Below are positions 51,953 through 63,466 of a stretch of 64,000 bases of DNA, in pieces. Every line of letters begins with the position of its first letter. Position 1 is the stretch's first letter. Under the pieces are notes generated by a model. The model ran no database searches, had not been told where the DNA came from, and saw only the letters and a list, made by a program, of their open reading frames with translations. The stretch is from the NCBI GenBank assembly GCA_026413225.1, contig CM048552.1, positions 190,746,053 to 190,810,052 of the forward strand, read 5' to 3'. The position numbers and the translations under genes are program-made. This DNA comes from Otis tarda. Its lineage: Eukaryota; Chordata; Aves; Otidiformes; Otididae.

Positions 51953-52020
51953 CATGGTTAGGGTTGGAAGGGACCTTCAAAGGTCATCTAGTCCAACCCC
52001 CCTGCAAGGAGCAGGGCCAC
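51953..52020 (-). mobile_element. CR1 LINE, very short 3' end fragment
   Basis: The reverse complement of gttggaagggaccttcaaag, gtcatctagtccaac and cccctgcaaggagcaggg is the CR1 3' untranslated region, ending toward 51953. The octamer tail has decayed to tggttag. About 68 bp survive; homology is lost abruptly beyond 52020, so the copy was extremely 5'-truncated or later cut. Confidence 0.85.
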
Positions 52021-52700
52021 TGAAGACACATTGATGAGACTGAGTCAACTTCAACTCTTTCCAGTGCTGCCCAAGGAAGATTCGCAGGTGTTTTCATGCC
52101 ATACCCCAGCACACACAGAACACATCATTCTAGTGGGCAGCCCTCATGTTATTCCAAACAATCAGAACTAAACAACAAAACAGTAATGATATCTTAGGGT
52201 GAAACAGGAACCATACAGGCTTCAGGGAAGAGCTGGACTAAGTGCTATGTAGGATGAATGAAGACACTCCGCTCTAGCAGGTGCTAACCTTAAGCAGTAT
52301 GAACATAAGCCAGTGCAGGCTACTTGGTTTTACTTAAAACTACAGACACACCTGCCCTCTTCCTTCTTGTTTGTTGTAAAAAATCTTATCTATGGAATAT
52401 CTCAGTATTATTTCAACTGTGTCTAGACAGTTCTTTCATGCGTTCTCATATCTCTATCATTGATTGCGATTTCTTCAAGCAAAAGATGAAAAATTGTTTG
52501 TATGGTGGTCAGTATATTGGGATTATAACAGCAATGAGGCCACAACTTATCAACACTACATAATTCTTAAATAATATTGTACCAATGTCTGCTAATAAGG
52601 GACGTATTGCAATTCACTTATCTTATGTGCCTGTATGCACCTATGATAGAACTTCAAAGACTAGATAAACTATGCTTTTGTATCTAGAAGACCATCAAGA

Positions 52701-53243
52701 ACTGGCACTGGTGAGGCCGCACCTCGAGTACTGTGTTCAGTTTTGGGCCCCTCACTGCAAGAAAGACATTGAGGCCCTGGAACGCGTTCAGAGGAGGGCT
52801 ACGAAGCTGGTGAGGGGTCTGGAGCACAGGCCTTATGAGGAGCGGCTGAGGGAGCTGGGATTGTTCAGTCTGGAGAAGAGGAGGCTCAGGGGAGACCTTA
52901 TAGCTCTCTATAACTTCCTGAAGGGAGGTTGTAGTGAGCTAGGGGTCGGCCTTTTCTCTCGTGTAGACAGTGATAGAACTAGAGGCAATGGTTTCAAGCT
53001 GCGCCAGGGGAGATTCACGCTGGACATTAGGAAATATTACTTCTTGGAAAGGGTAGTCAGGCACTGGAATGCACTGCCCAGGGAGGTGGTGGAGTCACCG
53101 ACCATGGGGGTGTTCAAGAAACGTTTGGATGTTGTGTTGAGGGATATGATTTAGCTGAGAAGTATTGGTGATGGTTGGACTGGATGATCTTTTAGGTCTT
53201 TTCCAATCTTGATAATTCTGTGAGTTCTGTGAGTTCTGTGAAT
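52701..53243 (+). mobile_element. CR1 LINE, 5'-truncated copy, second subfamily
   Basis: The plus strand encodes the ORF2 C-terminal part: [20 protein letters not shown], then [35 protein letters not shown] and [14 protein letters not shown], ending at the natural stop at 53152-53154. The frame is open throughout. The 3' region differs from the other copies (atggttggactggatgatct, tttaggtcttttccaatc) and the tail is built of TTCTGTGAG units rather than ATTCTATG. This marks a different CR1 subfamily. It lacks endonuclease and catalytic domains, so it is immobile. The first codons of the open frame before 52701 are flanking DNA. Confidence 0.93.
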
Positions 53244-54256
53244 TACACCAGTCTTAAAATCCCTTGCCAGAAAGACAGGCTTTTGAAAAAGAGAAAGGTT
53301 AAAATCTAAAATAACTTAGAAAGATTGCATGCCTCCAAAAGAAGTCTTGGCTTGGATGTTTTGATTTGGAGGTGCAAGAATGTAGGGCCAAAACTAGAAG
53401 CATAATAAGTTAAAGCAGTTAAATGTGTCGTCTTGGTTTTGAAAGAAAAGGCAGCTACTAAAGTCAGGGAAGCAATGTCTGACAGAGGTTTTTGCAAAGG
53501 AACTTGCTTATGTGCTTGCTGTACTTGTTCAAGACAACTTGTTACTTTTTGAAATTTAAGAACACTACTTAAAAATAATTTTTTTTTTGGTACTGATTTT
53601 TACGTCTAATGGGAAGTTATCCTGTATTCTCAAACTATATTTCTACTAAGCAAAAGATGGCAAAAGTGTTATTACTGTTATATGTGGATTAAATCGTAGC
53701 CAGCTAATTCTGATTGAATCTCAAATGCATATAGACACAGCACAACTCAGCATACTGACCTAACTGGGTTACACCTGACGAACATGCATGGTAATGTCAT
53801 CATCCTTTGAATACTTTCCAATTTATCTAAATTCTTAGTAACTCAATCACATGCATAGCATAAGATTAAAAAGAAAAAAGAAAGCCCAGACTTTTCTGGC
53901 ATGAGAAAAAGTGCTTAAAACTATATTTTGGATTCTCATATTAAAAAAACCAAAACAATAGAAATTATTCAGAAAGGATCCAAAACCAGGAAAAATCTCA
54001 CACTCAGTAGTATTGAAGGCTGCCAATACATAAAAAACAAAACAAAACAAAACCCTTCATGCACTGCAAATAAAAGAAAGGAACAAGGACCTCTAGGTCA
54101 GCAAATTCACTCCTTCACTGCAACACGCAGCTACATCATACAAATTCTTTCATAAACTATCTCTGGTTTATGAAAGGCATTTTCATGAAATCTAGCTCAT
54201 AAAATGTGTTTTCAGTTTAGGAAAATGTGATTGAACTGCCTGCCTCCAAGACAGCA

Positions 54257-54998
54257 TTAGATACAGGCTGGGCGGGGAATGGATTGAGAGCAGCACTGAG
54301 GAGAAGGAACTTGGGAGTGCTAGTGGACAAGAAGCTCAACATGAGCCGGCAATGCGCCCTTGCAGCCCAGAAGGCCAACCGAATCCTGGGTTGCATCAAG
54401 AGAAGTGTGGCCAGTAGGTCGAGGGAGGTGATTCTCCCCCTCTACTCTGCCCTGGTGAGACCCCACCTGGAGTACTGTGTCCAGTTCTGGAGCCCCCAAC
54501 ACAAGAAGGACATGGACCAGTTGGAGAAGGTCCAGAGGAGGGCCACGAAGATGATAAGAGGGCTGGAGCATCTCTCCTATGAGGACAGGCTGAGAGAGTT
54601 GGGGTTGTTCAGCCTGGAGAAGAGAAGGCTCCGGGGAGACCTGATAGCGGTCTTCCAGTACCTCAAGAGGGCCTACAGGAAAGATGGGGAGAGGCTGTTC
54701 AGTAGGGCCTGTTGTGATAGGACAAGGAGTAATGGTTTTAAAATAGAGGGGGGTAGATTTAGATTGGATATTAGGAAAAAATTTTTTACACTGAGGGTTG
54801 TAGAACACTGGAACAGGTTGTCCAGAGAGGTGGTGGAAGCCCCATCCCTGGAAACATTCAAGGCCAGGCTGGATGGGGCTCTGAGCAACCTGATCTAGTC
54901 AGGGATGTCCCTGCTCCTTGCAGGGGGGTTGGACTAGATGACCTTTGAAGGTCCCTTCCAGCACAAACTATTCTGTGATTCTATGATTCTATGATTCT
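54257..54998 (+). mobile_element. CR1 LINE, longest of the younger copies, 5'-truncated
   Basis: It starts around 54257 in the region following the catalytic reverse transcriptase core. A YRLGGEWIESS-like block is read in one frame, and a one-base shift near 54309 moves the rest into the frame that stays open to 54898. Recognisable blocks are [70 protein letters not shown] and [13 protein letters not shown]. The 3' untranslated region has gttggactagatgacctttg, and the tail is one ATTCTGTG plus two ATTCTATG octamers. It is close in sequence to the copy at 18451-18924 and probably of the same subfamily. It has no endonuclease and no catalytic aspartates, so it cannot move by itself. Confidence 0.94.
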
Positions 54999-57900
54999 TA
55001 GGCAGTCTTTACTGTTTCATTTTAGGCAAATGTTGCTCCTGAGTTTACACAACTCTTCTTCCTTCTGTTGACCTTCTGATATTCTATCTGTCCCTATTTT
55101 ACAAGGCTAAGTAAATTAGCTCTCTGACTTTTCTTGTATGGCAAAACAGTTAGCAGAAGAGATTGCCTTTTGGGCTTTTACTAATTTCATACACTGATTT
55201 TACCTTTTCTGCAAGTGGAAGCCAAAACTATCAGTAGTATTCTAGAAAAGTTCTAGTCACTATTTACATAGTAACATTAATGCTGTCTTGCTTGAATGGA
55301 AATGCCTTTTCTGATGCAGTTCTAGAATTGTGTTTTCATTTTTCTTAGCCCTAGATTCTATGACTTTCCACAAAAAAAAAAAAAAAATATCAGTGATAGA
55401 TTGGTCTTTTACCTCCTTAGACATTTCCAAAAGACGAACCAACAGCCTCTAGCATATATTCTCAAGAATGTGAACTCCATGTACTGTTACGTTATAAAAT
55501 ATTTACATAACATATTACATTGTATAATATTGACATTAATGCAGGTTTGAAACCCACTCAATATATCCTGATTGATATTTCAGTCATCTGCCCAACTATG
55601 CTTCCCATCCACAGATTTTTAGAGCACTCTCTTTCGAGGAAAAGTCTGTTCTCTGCATCTTTCTCAAACCATCATCCTATACTGGAGTGACCAATCCAAG
55701 TAAGAAGGAGCTTGAGGCACAAAACACATATACACTTGCTAAACAGAGGGAAGATCTGAAATTTGACAGCAGCACCATTTTTTACTCTCCTTTGGAAATA
55801 AAACATGTTCTTTAGTGAGATTTCCTTATCACTGACAACTGAACATTTGTTGTGACTGAATTATAGCCACTGTTCTCACTCACCTTTCTAAATCCTCATC
55901 CTGCCTAAGCAAGCACCACCCTCAAAAGACCTAGTAGAAAGATTGATGTTGAGATAGTGATGAATCAGGTCTTCTGGTCATATTTACTAATCTCTACACA
56001 AATAGTCCTCCCACAGGGCTAAGGACTTGTCTGAAAAGTGTCACCGCAAGCTTGCTGTACTTTTAATACTATCTTCCAGTAATTCATGGTTTACCAAAAG
56101 AAAGAAGACATTGACCTAGAATAAAGTTTGGCTTTATCTGGTGTGACCATTTCTTCAGTTGCACCACTGAAACTCCTACCAGAATTGAAGCCAAATGTAC
56201 TGCTGTGAACTTCCCCAAATGAGCTGATCTCAACAAGGAACTGATGACCAGTCAAAATCTTATCCTCTTTAAGCAGCAATTCTTACAGCATAAGGTAAAG
56301 ATTAAACACTGAGTTGGTAACTTATGGTTTCTTTTTACCAAGACAAGCTTGATTTCTACTAATGCCCACAAATTTATGAACAACAGTTAAAGCTCCCTTA
56401 CTTGGAAATGGGTCTGATTTGTTTTCAGACTGAATCAAAGGACCTTCAGTAACGAATCCACCAACAAAGCAGTCTGAAATCACTTGTGACTTGACTCTTG
56501 TACATTTCTATGGGGAAATACAGATAGCTGTGAAGTTTCCAGATGAACATATGGAAAATGGAAGTAAAAACTAGAATTAAGATACGCTAGTACTTTAAAA
56601 TAAGCATGACAGAACTTAAGTATCTGTAGGAATAATTGTAAATGGCAGGTTCTCCTTTACCTAAAAGTCAAAGAGTCTCAGACTCACAAATGAGAGCAGA
56701 CTAGGTGAGAATATGTCTCAGGACATGCTGATTCATAAATATGAGTTATTTGCAAATGCTGTTTAGGAGTAGGTAAGAAGTTATTTTAAATCCATGTGGC
56801 TTGCTTTCCCAAATTCTGTCCTCAGCAAGGTTACTTTAGAAGTCTAAAGTGCTTACGGGTTAAAAGAAGTTATGAAACTGTATATATAATCAATCAGAAT
56901 CCTCTGTTTTTCAGATAGTGGGGTTTAAAAAGGCTGCATTGTGGAGTTCTACATTCCAAGAAGTCTTTCAGGTAAATAGCCAAAGCTGGTGAGAACTATA
57001 TTTTTTAAAATAGTTTTGGCAGTAGAGACTGTGATAAGACTATACTCAAACTGTCTTGGAAACATGTAAAAACCATAAAATGTTTGCTACACATTTAGAT
57101 GTGGATTGGGATAGCTTGTGACAAACAGTGCTATTTGTACACCTATCAGAAGTGAAGGATGAAAACTCCTGTCTCATAACTATTCTGAACTGGCTTTGCT
57201 ATCCTGCAGTCAGTTGCTCCTAGTAATAATCTCACACAGAGAGAAAGAGGGCTTGTAGCTGTTACACTGTGAGATAAAACAATTCTGCTTATGTTACCCA
57301 ATCTTTCTTTCATTCGAGATAAACTAAAAAAGCAGATCATTCCCAAGCAGCAATTTTCAAAACAGATTACAAAATGAACATTTGTTATAATTTAGCTAAG
57401 GTCTTGCTTCCTTTAGTCATTCCTGAAGTTTTGCCAACTCACATGTCCAGGGAAACAGATGTTTCTCTGACTTACTTTCATCAGATGCCCATAGCTTAAT
57501 TTTTCCAAGAAGCAGCCTGGAAATATGCCAGTTTTTCAACAAACACAGGGGTTTTTTTTTTACAATTATTACCCTTAATGGCATTCATAAGAAATGAAAC
57601 CTATCATTGCACTTTGTATCTATAACAGGATTCATAAACTGGTTTAACATGAAGAGTTTGAAGTTCTACAAGATGCCACACTGCTATAAATACTTTGAAA
57701 AGGAAATTCTGATAAACTTTAGGAAGGAATGTCTAACACTGGGGCCTGATTTCCAGCAAAAGGGCAATGATGAATAATTTACTAGAGAAAAGTTTGAAAT
57801 TACAGCATGCAAAGACCAGCTACTGGACTACAACATGAGCACATTGGCAAGATAAACTTCATGGAAGGTAGCTATTAATGTTTCAGAAATGCCACGGAAG

Positions 57901-58644
57901 TTATAACCGACTCAGTGAAACTCAGAATTTACTACAAAGAATCTATTCCATTTCTCAAAAGGACTTTCTGTTTTGCATAAGAATTTTCTAAATCAAGAGG
58001 AATCAGTCTCTTTGAAATGGTGTCCATCCAGCAAACATCCAAGACCAACAGTTACAGCTGAGATGGCCTGCATGTCAGAATCAGCCTCAGCTTTGCGATA
58101 TGACCAGATCAGGCAAGGTTAGAAGATGAGAGGATGCCTCAAAACCTCAAATAGATCTAAGAACTCCAGCTGTATTGACCCTGCAAATAGATAGATGGTT
58201 ACCATAACAATGCATGCTTTGTCTGACACAAACAAACAATTAGTCTGGAGGTAGAACAAGGAAAGCGGTACTAAATAGTATGAGATTATAAAAAAGCACA
58301 TGTAACAGGGAGCTCATGTCTCAGCTGAAGCAGAAATACAGACATTGAGTGCCCAATTTTACAGAAGTATCTATGACAGGTATCTTCTACTGATGGAAGA
58401 TGACATTTAGGATGAATTTCCATAAAACAGCCACTCACAGTTGTTAAAGGATTCCTCCAATGAAAAGTAACAACTGGTGAGGATGACAATACAGCAACAG
58501 AATTTGGTTACAGCTGCCAAAGACAGAATAATCAAACTCCTTTGTTCTTATTTATATATTGTATCTGTGTTCTAATGCTTCCCCAGGTCTATTTTCTGCC
58601 TGGATTTGCATATGTTGTATTCTGCACATCAGAGTGTGTCACAG

Positions 58645-58730
58645 TTTATCTCTCCCCTGTTCCCTCAGAGGGTGGGGAGAGTGAGGGAGAGACTGAGTAA
58701 CTTGCTCCAGAGCAGGGCTAAACTATGACA
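58645..58730 (+). mobile_element. LTR 3'-end fragment related to the solo LTR
   Basis: ccctcagagggtggggagag, then gagggagagactgag and gcagggctaaactatgaca, parallels the last about 85 bp of the LTR at 21886-23022 (ctctcagagggtggggggag ... ggctgaactacaaca). Similarity ends near 58645 upstream and at the terminal CA at 58730. It is a second, older or rearranged member of the family with its 5' part missing. Confidence 0.65.
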
Positions 58731-59263
58731 GACTGGCATCCTTTGCAAGTTGCTCTGGTAGCCCTCAGCTACATAGTATCTATCATGTCTGAAGACCAAG
58801 CATCTTGCACTCCTGGATGATTCAGCTGAGCTCCCCATTCTGACCTCAACGTTCTTGTGATCAAGATCATTGTCAAGACAGAAACAAGGAACCGTATCCT
58901 TTCTCCATCCTTCTTGGATTCAACTACTAAACAAGTTCTTCAAGGGGTATCTAGAGATACAGCTGTAAATGCACGTCATAAACCAAAGATAGCAAATGGC
59001 ACCACCAATATACCCTTTAACACAGAGCCTGAACATTTAAGCACTGAATAATAGTGAATAATGATTGTGAGCTCATTTACCACAAACCAAACATATCAGA
59101 ACTGCCAAACTACAACAGAGGATGTCCAAAAGAAAATTTGCTGCAGTTACCCAACAATGTTGAGGTAACATGGAAAGAATGCAAGTCTTTATTAGCATCC
59201 TTTCAGGACTTAATCAGTAATTCATCTCAATTTAAACAAACACAAATTTCCTGTCTATCTAAA

Positions 59264-59306
59264 TGTCATGGGCCTTAGGCCCCCCCTCACTAACAAAACC
59301 ATGACA
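59264..59306 (-). mobile_element. LTR 5'-start remnant, opposite orientation
   Basis: Read on the minus strand from 59306, tgtcatggttttgttagtga followed by a G run and cctaagg parallels the first about 40 bp of the solo LTR (tgttctggttttgctagtgg, G run, cctaagg). The piece is bounded by tgtcatgg and ccatgaca inverted repeats and contains the palindrome gggccttaggccc (59270-59282). The similarity is short, so the relation is tentative. Confidence 0.4.
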
Positions 59307-59739
59307 CTAAACATTCTGCTCTTCTCCCCAGGAAGTTAGTGAAAACTCTCCACGAAACAGAGTTTAAAAGAAAAAGGCCTTCTGTGAATTTTAACTGTGC
59401 TTGGAGGCCCACGTAGGTGGATATGCAAAAGTATATATTTTCATGGGTAAGGGCAGGAAGCAGACTTAGGTACAGAGATGAAATTACAGAAACAAAGCTT
59501 AAAATTCTAAATCTGAGATGAAATACAGTCTCATGTTTCCTCAAATTCATATTATGATCAGACTACTCTTGCTATTTAAGATAAGGAAATTATGTAAAAA
59601 ATAAAGGAAATTCTTTTAAATGAAAGGACAAGGTCATCTCTTTGAAGAAGTGAGTATTGTGAAAACATAAAGGGGGAAGGAAACAGAAGCTGAGGATAGT
59701 AATCCAGTTCTGAAAGAGTAATAGATAATGATCTGTAAC

Positions 59740-61530
59740 ATCCATCTCTGAGCCAGGATAGACCCCTGAGATACTCTACTTGTCAAAGGCATCAAGGTAA
59801 AGTACGACTAATTAAACATAACCTTTGGAGCCCTGTTACGTAGCCAGTTTTCTACCTATTTAGTTGTCCATCCGTTCAGAATGTAGCATTCTAACTCTGA
59901 TACATGACTATTGTGAGACACTGTGGAAATCTTGCCAATGTCAAGGTAAATTATGTTCACTGCTCTCCCTGTGTCCACAAATCTAGTTGTTTGATCATAG
60001 AAGGCAAACAGGTTGGTCAGGAATGGTTTAGCTTTTCTAAATCCGTGTTGGCTGTTCTCAATTAATTTCTCCTTCATGCAGCCAGAAATGTGTTCCAAAA
60101 GGACTTGCTATACGGTTTTCCAAGGGACAGAAGAAAAGTCAACCAGCTTATAGTTCTCCGTGGGTTTTTTTTTACTGTTCTGAAGATGGGTACAACATTT
60201 GCCTTTCTCCAGGCATGTTCGACCTGCCCCAATTCCCTTGACTTTTCAGAGATAATAGTGTTCAGTCTTGCAATGACTTTCACTACCATCAGATGTATCC
60301 CATCATTATGGATCTGTATGGGAGAAGACATCTCAAGGAATCCTTGACTCGATACTCATCCACTGCAGGTAATTCTCCTCCTTGAACACTTTCATTAAAG
60401 ATAGAGACTTGAGAAACCTTGGTGAAGACTGAGGCAAATAAAGCATTGACCACCTCAGTCTTATCTGTCACTAAATCATCCATACCATTTAGCAACACGT
60501 CACGTTTTCCTTGGTCAGCCTTTTACTAGTAATGAACTGGTAGAAGCTCTTGTTGCCCTTGATATCTCTTTCAAGTCTCATTTGTTTCTAAATTCCTCCT
60601 TTCTACCCTGCTTCTACTTCCACCTTCTTTGCACTCCCTTTTTACACCAGAGTTCTACTATAATTTCCTTGGTTAGCCAAACCAGTCTCTCGATACATCA
60701 ACTTTTTTTTCTGTCCTTGCACTTGGATGATGCTGTACTTAAAGGCCTGCCACCTTTGCAGAGCTCCCTTAACCTCCACATCTTCCTTCCATGGGATTCT
60801 ACCTATCAGTTTCCTGAATAAGATAAAATCTGCACTCATTAAGTCTGTACTCTGCTATTGTCCATCCTCATGTCCCTCAGGATCTTGAATGCCACTATTT
60901 CATGGTAGCTATAGCCAAAGATGCCATTAATTATCACATCCAAACCCAGTTCTTGCTTGCTAGTGTTTCACTCTTAGTTGGTTCATCGTGTACCAGGAAG
61001 TCATTCCCAGCACTCCTCAAAAATCTTCTTGACTGCATGCATCCCACCTTGTTGCATTTCCATAGGATGTCAGGAAGGTTAAAGCTCCCAATGAGAACTA
61101 GGGCTTGTGATACAGATACTTCTGATATTTCCTCAAATTGTTTCAAGAATGCTTTTTCCTTTTCTTCACCCTGAACAGGTTATCTGTAACAAACTCTCAC
61201 CATGACATCACCCTTACTGGACTCTCCTCTCATCCTGTCCTACAAGCTATCAACCAGACTGTCATCCACCCCATTGAAGAACTCCATACATCTGAGCTGC
61301 TCTTTCACAGAGAAGGCAACACTCTCTCCTTGCTTTCTCTGCCTGTCTTTCCCAAGGAACTTATATCTGTCCATCACAACACTTCTGCCATGCAGTGCAG
61401 GCTGTCCCACCAAATCTCATTCATTCCAGTGATGTCATAGTTTCTTGACTGCATGTGGAGTAATTTCTACTGCTAGTTTCCCAACCTGCATACATTTGTG
61501 TACATATTTACTTAAGGTGGGTGCTCCTAT
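59740..61530 (-). mobile_element. Ancient CR1 LINE: endonuclease and reverse transcriptase relic
   Basis: Read from 61530 downward, the minus strand gives ORF2 in order, with many stops and frameshifts. The endonuclease part includes VVMDRYKFLGKDRQRK, VAFSVKEQLRCMEF and ALVLIGSFNLPDILWKCNKV (61100-60970). The linker includes ADFILFRKLIGRIPWKEDVE (60840-60770). The reverse transcriptase start includes VEHAWRKANVVPIF (near 60220), then SQHGFRKAKPFLTNLFAFYD (near 60050) and a degraded YLDFSKAFDTVSH site reading YLDIGKISTVSH. A SRVSQGSILAQ block (near 59780) comes last, before the catalytic DD region, where homology is lost. At about 1.8 kb it is the longest LINE in the window and much older than the tailed copies. 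Homology may extend to about 61640. Confidence 0.85.
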
Positions 61531-62956
61531 CTTATCTCTTGATCTTGTCACCCTGCACCCTTTTATTTTGACCTCATCCATCACCACTCTACTTAAATGT
61601 GAGTTGTAATCTCCCTCTCACATCATACCTACAGAACTCTTTTCATGTCCCCTTTTACGGCCAACATTGCAGATGCATCAAGCTTTCAAATTAAGAAGTC
61701 TACTTATGTGTATACCCTAATGTAAATCTGAAATCCTAATTAAGCCAATATCAGTGAAGCTCTTGACATATGTGATACCCTCAACATCACATATTCATAG
61801 CATGAGACTGATTAAAAACAAGCATAAAGTTCAAGACCATAGCCAGGGTGTCTCTCAATCTCTCAGGTATGTTACAGACAGTGTTATTGTACATTTCCAA
61901 ATTAAATAGCTTTGCATATTTTTTCCTTGAAAGTATTAATTTAAATCTATAGTCACATACTCCTGTTACATTAAAAACTGTTCTAACAGTTCCTATTTTT
62001 AGAAAGCTATATCAGAGTGTTTGTACGCTGAATTCTACACGTGTGTCATTCAGACCTTCCTAACAAAACATTTTCCAAATCAAGAAAAACAGAAACAAAC
62101 ACAGTAAATCAACTGATTTAAAATGAAAATGCAATTTACTAAAGTGACAGGAATATAGATGCTATATTTTTTTAACTACAACTAAATTGAAATACTTTGT
62201 TTCAGAACATTCTTATAAAGTCATAGGTCGAAAGGCACTGAAATTATATCACGTAGAAACAACAAAAGTTAGGTACTCAGAAAATCACCTTACAGCTTCT
62301 ATATACTGAAACAGACATCTAACTTAAGATATTTAAAACTATGTTCCCCTGCGTTACATCTAAATATTTTCCTCCATGCTCAAAAGAAAAAGCTTTCTCA
62401 AAACTGTTGATTTATTACCCAGGTCTCTCAAAATCTTACCCACAAAGTCCTTCAAAATATTCTTAGTCTTCATTTTGTTTTTAATAATTTAAAATTCAAT
62501 CATTATTGCACAGCGATTATATGCAATTTTACATCCCATTAACCCTGCTTTGTTTTAATTATAAAGATCCTTTGTTAGATTCCTTTAAATGATCCAGTTT
62601 ATAATTTCAGGTTATCCTAGGGAGCACTTTAATTCAGCAGCACATTCATCAACTGTTTATGTCCTGTTAATTGTTGACAACTGCACAATTGCATTCTCTA
62701 GCTATGACTGATGAATTGCATTCACAAGTTTAGCTGTTAAGCAGAATAAATATTTATAACAATTTCCAGTTAAAGGATTGTTACCTTTATACTCAAAAGG
62801 GTAAATTAACAATGGATGGGCTGACTGCAAAGAAGAGCATTCCACTAATGCACACACACGTGTTCTAAAACACCTTTCTGACAAAAGTATATGGAGGAAC
62901 ATGTGTCTAAGCGCAGTTTGATTAGACATGCCTTTAACTGGATTTTAGCAGCAGTT

Positions 62957-63466
62957 AGAATTGTAGAATAGTTTGTGTTGGGAGGGACCTTTAAAGGTCA
63001 TCTAGCCCAACCCCCCTGCAAGGAGCAAGGACATGGCCAACCTGATCAGGTTGCTCAGAGCCTCATCCAGCCTGGCCTTGAATGTTTCCAGGGATGGGGC
63101 ATCAACCACATCTCTGGACAACCTGTTCGAATGTTCTACCACCCTCAGTGTAAAAACTTTTTTTTCCTGATGTCCAGTCTGAATCTGCTTCCTTCTATTT
63201 AAAACCATTACCTCTCGTCCTATCACAATAGGCCCTGCTAAAGAGTTTCTCTCCATCTTTCTTAAAAGCCCCCTTTAGGTACTGGAAGGCCGCTATAAGG
63301 CCTCCCCGGAGCCTCCTCTTGTCCAGGCTGAACAGCCCCAACTCTCTCAGCCTGTCGTCACAGGAGAGGTGCTCCAGCCCTCTGATCATCTTCGTGGCCC
63401 TCTCTGGCATCGCTCCCACTGGTCCATGTCCTTCTTATGTTGGGGGCTCCAGAGCTGGATGTAGTT
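62957..63466 (-). mobile_element. CR1 LINE, 5'-truncated and frame-broken copy
   Basis: On the minus strand from 63466 it encodes the ORF2 C-terminus in pieces. [20 protein letters not shown] through DRTRGNGFK (63402-63198) ends at a premature stop. A second frame carries KVFTLRVVEHSNRLSRDVVD through [11 protein letters not shown] (about 63160-63033). The 3' untranslated region with ggttgggctagatgaccttt follows down to 62957, where only a decayed tail (ctattctacaattct) remains. It is of the same general type as 18451-18924 and 54257-54998 but older. Confidence 0.92.
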
